This document shows positions 13,701-21,800 of a DNA stretch of 64,000 nt, piece after piece (position 1 is the first letter of the stretch; the number at the start of each line of letters is the position of its first letter). Both the position numbers and the translations under genes were made by a program. The notes under the pieces were generated by a model. That model worked only from the letters and a program-made list of their open reading frames with translations, had not been told where the DNA came from and did no database searches. Source of the DNA: Apostichopus japonicus (Eukaryota; Echinodermata; Holothuroidea; Aspidochirotida; Stichopodidae); assembly GCF_037975245.1 (NCBI RefSeq), contig NC_092576.1:14650611-14714610 (forward strand), given 5' to 3'.

Positions 13701-16700
13701 CCCAATACAAACAAGTAGACCCTTTAGGAACTGCACTATTTAAGAAGCCTATATATTACATACTTTCTTGAATCCTCTGTCCGACCCCCGACCCACCCCC
13801 CCCCCGACACATATACATATAAACACATTTTGGTTAACATGCATTTGTGACAGTAACTTTATTGTGCCCACTCTTAGGGGAATTGTGCCCACGCTTGGGA
13901 AAGTATCACTGAAATATAGTAGTCTTCACAGAAACCGTTTGAAAATTAAGCAATTTAGAAGGAATTAAAACCCAATACAAACGAGTAGACCCTTTAGGAA
14001 CTGCACTATTAAAGAAGCCTATATATTACATACTTTCTTGAATCCTCTTTCCGACACCCGACCCCCCACCCCCCGACACATATACATATATACATATTGG
14101 TTAACGTGCATGTGTGACAGTAACTTTATTGTGCCCACGCTTAGGAGAATTGTGCCCACGCTTGGGAAAGTATCACTGAAATATAGTAGTCTTCACAGAA
14201 ACTGTTCGAAAATTAAGCGATTTAGAAAGCATTAAAACTCAATACAAACGAGTAGACCCTTTAGGAACTGCACTATTTAAGAAGCCTATATATTAAATAC
14301 TTTCTTGAATCCTCTTTCCCACCCCGACCCCCCCCCCCTCCCCCGGCACATATACATTTATACACATGTATACATATTGGTTAACATGCATGTGTGACAG
14401 TAACTTTATTGTGCCCACGCTTAGGGGAATTGTGCCCACGCTTGGGAAAGTATCACTGAAATATAGTAGTCTTCACAGAAACTGTTCGAAAATTAAGCGA
14501 TTTAGATGGCATTAAAACCCAATACAAACAAGTAGACCCTTTAGGAACTGCACTATTTAAGAAGCCTATATATTACATACTTTCTTGAATCCTCTTTCCG
14601 ACACCCGACCCCCCCCCCCCGACACATATACATATATACCCATATACATATTGGTTAACATCACTGGCGGATCCAAGGGGGGCCAAGGGGGCCATGCCCC
14701 CCCCCAAAGGTGAGCCAAAAAGTGTTTCCGAACATCCGCTAAATCATATGATTGGAAATTAAAAAAATCGAGGGGATTAGCAGTGGTAGACTAGTCTAAA
14801 ACTTTTCGTTTTCTGGTTTAAAATTAAATGCAGAGCTCCCAACTGACCCGCAATTCGCGAGAATTAGACCCGCATTCTAACACCTAAACCCGCTGCCCCC
14901 CACAAGCGTCCGAAAAAACCGCATTGTAATTGTCAAGTATACATACAAAAATTTGTATCAAATTTTGACTTAGCAACCATCATTTCTTTAGCATTTAGCA
15001 TAATAGAGTATAAAACCTCCTTTACAGCATCATTTAAACCTCAAATTAGCCTATATTTCTTTTCATTGGGGCGAGCAGCGAACATTTTCATGCCACGGGA
15101 AAGAATGAATTATCACCTACTATTCAATTTATTGATGTTACACACAAAAAAATGCATATCTCTCAGAAAATTTTGGGTGACAAAAGCCTTTCTAAGTGCC
15201 ACCATTTTACAGGTAGGCATCACCAGGATTCCAAAAAAAAAAATCAAAAGTGGAGGGGGACACCCCCTCCCCTTATACCCCTCCCCCAGGACGGCGAGTC
15301 GTGGCATGGACCAGCATTTGCCTTCTCAAGAGTTGGGAGCTATGTAAATGTATGAGCATGAGGATTTACAGTTTAACACCATTTTGCAGTTACAGGCTGG
15401 TTGTAAGAAATTTATAACCTATGAGAAATAAAATTTCTTGAGAAAGATGATCCCAACTTTGTTTTATAAATATTTTAGAAAATTACACCTGGGAAACATT
15501 TTTTTTAGAAGTAAATAAACATCACCATTGTACACTTTTGTCGCACCAAATTGCATCTGAGGGCAATCAGCAATAGAAAATTTTCCCCTCCCCTTAGACC
15601 CCTCCCCAATATCACTCTAATGCCACTTTGGCCCCTCCCAAACAAAGGCCCTGGATCCGCCAGTGGTTAACATGCATGTGTGACAGTAACTTTATTGTGC
15701 CCACGCTTAGGAGAATTGTGCCCACCGCTTGGGAAAGTATGACTGAAATATAATAGTCTTCACAGAAACCGTTTGAAAATTAAGCAAGAAGGAATTAAAA
15801 CCCAATACAAACGAGTAGACCCTTTAGGAACTGCACTATTGAAGAAGCCTATATATTACATACTTTCTTGAATCCTCTTTCCGACACCCTCCCCTCCCCC
15901 CCCCCCCCCCCGACACATATACATAGATACACATATACATATTGGTTAACATGCATGTGTGACAGTAACTTTATTGTGCCCACGCTTAGGGGAATTGTGC
16001 CCACGCTTGGGAAAGTATGACTGAAATATAGTAGTCTTCACAGAAAATGTTTGAAAATTAAGCGATTTAGAAGGCATTAAAATCCAATACAAACGAGTAG
16101 ACCCTTTAGGAACTGCACTATTTAAGAAGCCAATATATTACATACTTTCTTGAATCCTCTGTCCGACCACCGACCTCCCCCCCCCCCTCCCGCGCCTCTT
16201 CATTTATTTTTCGAAAGTGTTACATAACGGGAAGTTTTGGTCTCCAGTTAGGTTCAAACCTTGTTATATGCAACTTCACTAGCCCAATACAAACGAGTAG
16301 ACCCTACACTACTAAATATTACTATCATACTAAGTATGATTTATTGGTCCCATATATGCTACATATTAAAATATGGTCACCTTATGTTAAAATTCTTAAA
16401 CTGTTTTATTAACCACCTTGGAGGAAATTTACCTAACTGGGAAATCATCTTGTTGTGTGTGTTTATAATGTCAGCGAACAATATGGAGAGTGAACACCTT
16501 CAGGAAAGGACTTTTTTGAAAACTTCCAGCAATTACAGCATGCCGTAATTTGGAGCCATTACAGACTACTTTTGATGAGTATACGTCTTTGAACTCGAAG
16601 CCCCTCACCCCACAATCAATTTCCCCTCCCTAAATCTATTACGCCTGATTGACTCTGCGATCAATTTCATATATAGGTTGATGATACCTATACTTACTTT

Positions 16701-18539
16701 TAATTTAACATAATATGTTGATTACATATATCAACTGAAAATTATAGTGGGGGATAATAACGAGGAAGAAACTGTACCCATCAGCCTTAGATTAAAATTG
16801 TATACGTACGCTTATGAGTACGGAATTTCCGACTGTGGCACTCTAATTTTTCCGACTGTCGAACTCTATTTTTCATAAATTCTTGCTATTTGTGAGTGAC
16901 CTACAATTTTCGGTCAAACTTGACCTTTAATCAGTCATATTTACCACGTTTTCCTTGTCATATTAAGAAATTGTATCTCGCGGTTCTTATACTCCACCAT
17001 ACAAAACTTCGTGTGATTTTGAATACTCTAAAAAAAAATGCCTAATAAACTACTGTACAACGTATACAATTAAAACCCTCAATGCTATTCTACGGAAGCT
17101 TAAAATGACCATCAACATAAGAAAAACTTTGCCCATAAAGTGAAATTTTGCAGTAAATTGTTAAAATAACAAGATAAAATCTTATCCCTCCCCCCCCCCC
17201 CCAAAAAACAGAAAAATGTTGGATTGCTTAGTTGCTTAAACTGAGCAATTGAACAATTTTTGAAAAATGTTTAATTGACAACTTATCATATCTCGTGTAT
17301 TGGACATTTTGCTGCAAGTTGTTCACTTGTTGACTTCATTCCATCTGAGCAATTGAAAAATTGTCTGCAAAATGTTCAATTGAAAACTTATCTTATCTCG
17401 TTAATTGGACATGTTTTTGGCAAAATGTTCAATTGTTCACTTCATCCCAATTGAGCAATTGTAAAATTTTCTGCAAAATGTTTAATTGGCAACTTATCGT
17501 ATCTCGTCAACTCAACATTTGTCTGCAAAATGTTTAACTGTTCACTTCATTCCCAATGCTCAGTTGGAATGAAGTGAACAATTTAATTTTTTCATGTGAG
17601 TGATAAATAGCCCCCCCCCCCAAGAAAATAATATTAAGCGCGCTAGGAAAAAGCGCTGTATTTTGGGGTAGTTCACTATGTCGTCGAATATAATTTGTTG
17701 AAAAAGAAAAGTTTTCCCCTTTGTTACATTAACATAGCTTTTTTTAGTTGGTAGTCTATGTAGCCTATCAAGCAGATAACTTATACTCATTGCTTACTCG
17801 CTAACCAGAGTGATTAATAAATTTGTGAAGTGAGGGCCAGTGGTACAAATGTACCGAAAAAACAAAAGTGCAGTCGCGAAAGATGGAGTGTCTGACTGAC
17901 TGACTGACACTGACTGTATCGTTGACGAGTAGGGTGTGGGGGGGGGGGCTGCGGGTTACAAGGCAGCAGTCGGAATTTTCTGGCTCCAAATCCCATCCAG
18001 TTGGAATTTCAGCCACTACATCTCTCCCCCCCCCCCCATACCCACTCTCAATCATCAGGCCTTAGCTACGTCCCTGTGTATAATACGTAAACGACGTTCA
18101 TTACTGTTTAGTTTTTACGGAAATGTCGAAAATAATTTATATCGCTTGAGAAAATAAGCATTATGCCAAAAAATTGGCATATTCACGTGTGGTGTTTGTT
18201 AAAATCACGCACCTATATGCAAATATATAATAGCTAAGATTGTCCTGTGTCCGTTATATAATTCCATTAAAGAAATGCATACCTGAGACACGGAAGTATT
18301 ATCCTGTGAGGGTACCGTAATACATTCATGCTTGAGACACATGCAAGTCTTAAAACCAGAATAGCAAGCCCCAAACATATAAACCTTCCCTACCGGTTTC
18401 GAACCTCTGGACATACAATCAGCGTCCATATAGCCTAGTGGTTAGGGTGTCCGCGTACAGAGCGGGAGGCCCGTGGTTCGAGTCCCGGTGGAGGCTGGAA
18501 GTTTGTTTCACTGTTCTTGATTTACAAACTCATTACGAT

Positions 18540-18577
<38 letters not shown>

Positions 18578-18600
18578 ATCGTAATGAGTTTGTATATATT

Positions 18601-18645
<45 letters not shown>

Positions 18646-18788
18646 GTATATATATATATATATATATATATGTTTTATATACGCTCTGTCCAATGGACAT
18701 AGAGCACTCTGCGCCAAGATAGACGCCAACCTACTCTATATATATATATATATAGGCTATATATATATAGGCTATATATATATATAGG

Positions 18789-18822
<34 letters not shown>

Positions 18823-21800
18823 AATAAACATACATAAGTGCCGTATAAAGGCAAAAATAGAGCGCCTACATTACAATACGTAGTACACACAGCGAAATCC
18901 ATATGCATGTGCCGGATCAAGGTAATGGTTTTATTCTCCAATAGTTATATATAAGAAACGAATTTTCCTGAAATTTTTTGCAAACTACGTCTCGATCAAG
19001 TAACGTTAAATACACAAGTGATGTTTAATATGTTGAATGTCAAAAATGGAATGTAGCTATATCATTACGCTGTTGATATGGAACTGAATAAAATTAAAAA
19101 TTAAGTACTGCCGCATTTTGAAGAGTGTCAGAATTTCAAACCTTTTAAAATGATAACTCGTGGGTCTCTGAAAAATATAGCAAGAATGTGTTTGTGATTA
19201 CTGTCAAAAAGGCGTGATATACTGAATAACATGTAAATATCAAATGCTATTGTCACTGTGACACGCTTCACATTGTTTAATTGTTTATTGTAAGATTCCA
19301 GCTGCTATATGATCACTGAGTCAAAGCATGGTTAAATAATCGACAAACTGCTATATTCAGTTTCCTCCGACTTTAACATAAGTTCACGAGATCGTAAACA
19401 AGTTTTAGAAGCGGCAGTTCACGGCTTCCATACAGATTTTAATTTAGCTGCCTATTGTTGCTGGACCGTAGAATTCGGAAATATCAATGTTGGATGCTAA
19501 CTACGGAGCTACAGAAGCGTAGAAAGGACATTGTACCATTGTATGATGGAGGTTTTTACCTCCATGATTGTACTAACAAATTTATGGACTAGTAGAACAT
19601 AATGATAATATAATAATTGCAGCTTCCATGAACTGATATGTGAAAAGAATCGCTTTGCGTTGAAGACTTTTCGAAGACAAGACAAAAAAAAACTATGGCT
19701 TGGAGGTTTCACACTGAGTACATAGCATCGCACAATTTTTGTCACTTAAAATCCAATCGAGTTTTCCCTTTGCTGTTTTCGCCAAGTTAGCTTCCGAGAA
19801 CCCGCGACGTTTAAATAAGCATTTACAATAATAGGGTACTTTAATTAGACCTCCTTTAACGCTATATTGGGGACCCAATGCAACCATGTGGTTCACCCCA
19901 CCCACTCGCCCCCCCCCCCGTCAGGTTCCCCAATGTGTGGTAAACTTAACTGTTAATGCAAAGAATCGTTCTTAATTTTATTATGAACCTGTTTAATTGC
20001 ATATGCCTTTGTTATAGAATGTAATCCGTTAATTTTAATTGGAAAGTTAGGTGATCGAGGAACACATTGACATCTCATGGATACAACATTTTCCCCTAAA
20101 CTGATCCAGAATGGTCGTAGAATTCATCTAATATTACAAATGAGTCATATTTTGGATATTTGTGGATGTCTCCTTCTATCCAACTATATGTACCCCCTCC
20201 GAGTTTAGTCCTGAGATAGAAATTAAAATATAATTAGCCGGTTCTTTGGTGATGCCGTTTTTGCGGCTTTAGAAATGGTCGGGTCCAGAATAGCTATTTA
20301 GGGCATTAATTTAAAAACGGGGACAGGTGGGTGGGTGGGGGGGGGGGCACAAGCCTCGGAACTGGGATATCGAACAATCGGTACTCAGTGTCAGGCTTCA
20401 AAAAACCTCGGCTAAACTTTGTCGGTCATAGCGGCGCAAATCCATATTTGAGATTTAGGTAATTTTTGCTTAAATTTTGTGCGAAACTTTTTCCAACCTC
20501 CAACCTCCTACCACATGCCCCCTGCCCCTGCCCCTCCCCTCCCCCTTCCCTTCCCCCGTTTTAAATGCTCCTCTTACGATTCCCATTGTCCATATCCTTT
20601 TTCATAGATTAGTCGAGATAGATTTCAACAGTCCGTTTTTTGCTCTGCCGATTTCTCTCAATATGCCGTCAAGTGATATTCGAAGAAGTATATTCAAGGC
20701 CTATATCATGCACGTAAAGCGATGAAACGCACAAATACCCACCGCAATATATGTACGAAACAGTAAAGTATACTGCTCACTTACTATAAATACCATTTCC
20801 AGATAAGCAAGTGAAATTTCCGGTCACATCACAATGATAAAGTTTACTGTCTGTCACTTTGCAGGTCACTGGTTGGCTACTCCAGTTGGTTAGTAACAAT
20901 AACGTATTCAGTATAGTTAATTACGTCACAGCCTGGGCTTACTAGAAAGCGGGCAATTTGAAATCAGTAAAAGGCGGTATCACAAGTAGCAACACGTTGG
21001 TTTGATTCACACCGCACTTGATCCTCAATCGAGTTCTACATTGCAAAGAGCATTCAAAATGGACGATTCCGGCTTTCGTGGTTTATTGCAGAAGTAACAG
21101 AAAGCTCCGTGGAAGCAAGGTTGCCAGTTTATAAAAGTACACTTTCAATTCGATCCGTCGCTGGTTTTTAATGATTTTCCGCAGGAAAATGTCATACGTG
21201 TATTGGAAAAAGAAAAAAACATTTAGAAGCAGCGACAGTTGGAACTACCGCGGCAGTATGCACATGTTGTGACAGAAAGCTCGATGCAAACATTTGAAGG
21301 AAGAATTAAAGGCACTCCGAGCACTACTGGCTGAGAAGGAACAACTTCTTTCGAAAAAAAAACGAAAACGAAGTTCTCTGTGCTACTGGATTGTTCGGTA
21401 CGTAACACTAGGCCAAGACTTATTAATGTAATTTTTCAATCACTAAAAGTCACCGTTATATAAACCCTAGACCTGTACAGGCATTCGCTCCTTTAAAAAC
21501 GATAAATTTAAAGAGTTAAAATATGACAGTGAGAGAAATAATATAATAATCTCCTTTTAGATATCTGTAAAATGTTTCATGCACAATTTGCCAGGGTATA
21601 CTGTTATTGATACATTCACGTTCTAACCTTGTGATGGTGAACGTCACCCGACCACGTACCCCCTACCTCCCCCAACCCATAAACAAATCTGCTTTGTAAA
21701 CCGTTGAAACATACAGTGGCGTAGGAAGGTACATTTGAGCAGGGGGTTGAAGACTGATGGCCGGCCCGGGGGAGGGGTCTAAGGGGAGTTTTTGCATTTC

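Noticed and set aside
13437-16200. CRISPR-like spaced repeats
   Set aside because: The repeats are about 275 bp and tandem without unique spacers, in a eukaryotic genome; this is a satellite.
17241-17560. Bacterial-style iteron origin
   Set aside because: Three AT-rich units in an animal intron; nothing else suggests a replication origin.
18422-18495. Functional tRNA gene
   Set aside because: A and B boxes are good, but acceptor-to-A-box spacing and T-stem pairing are wrong.
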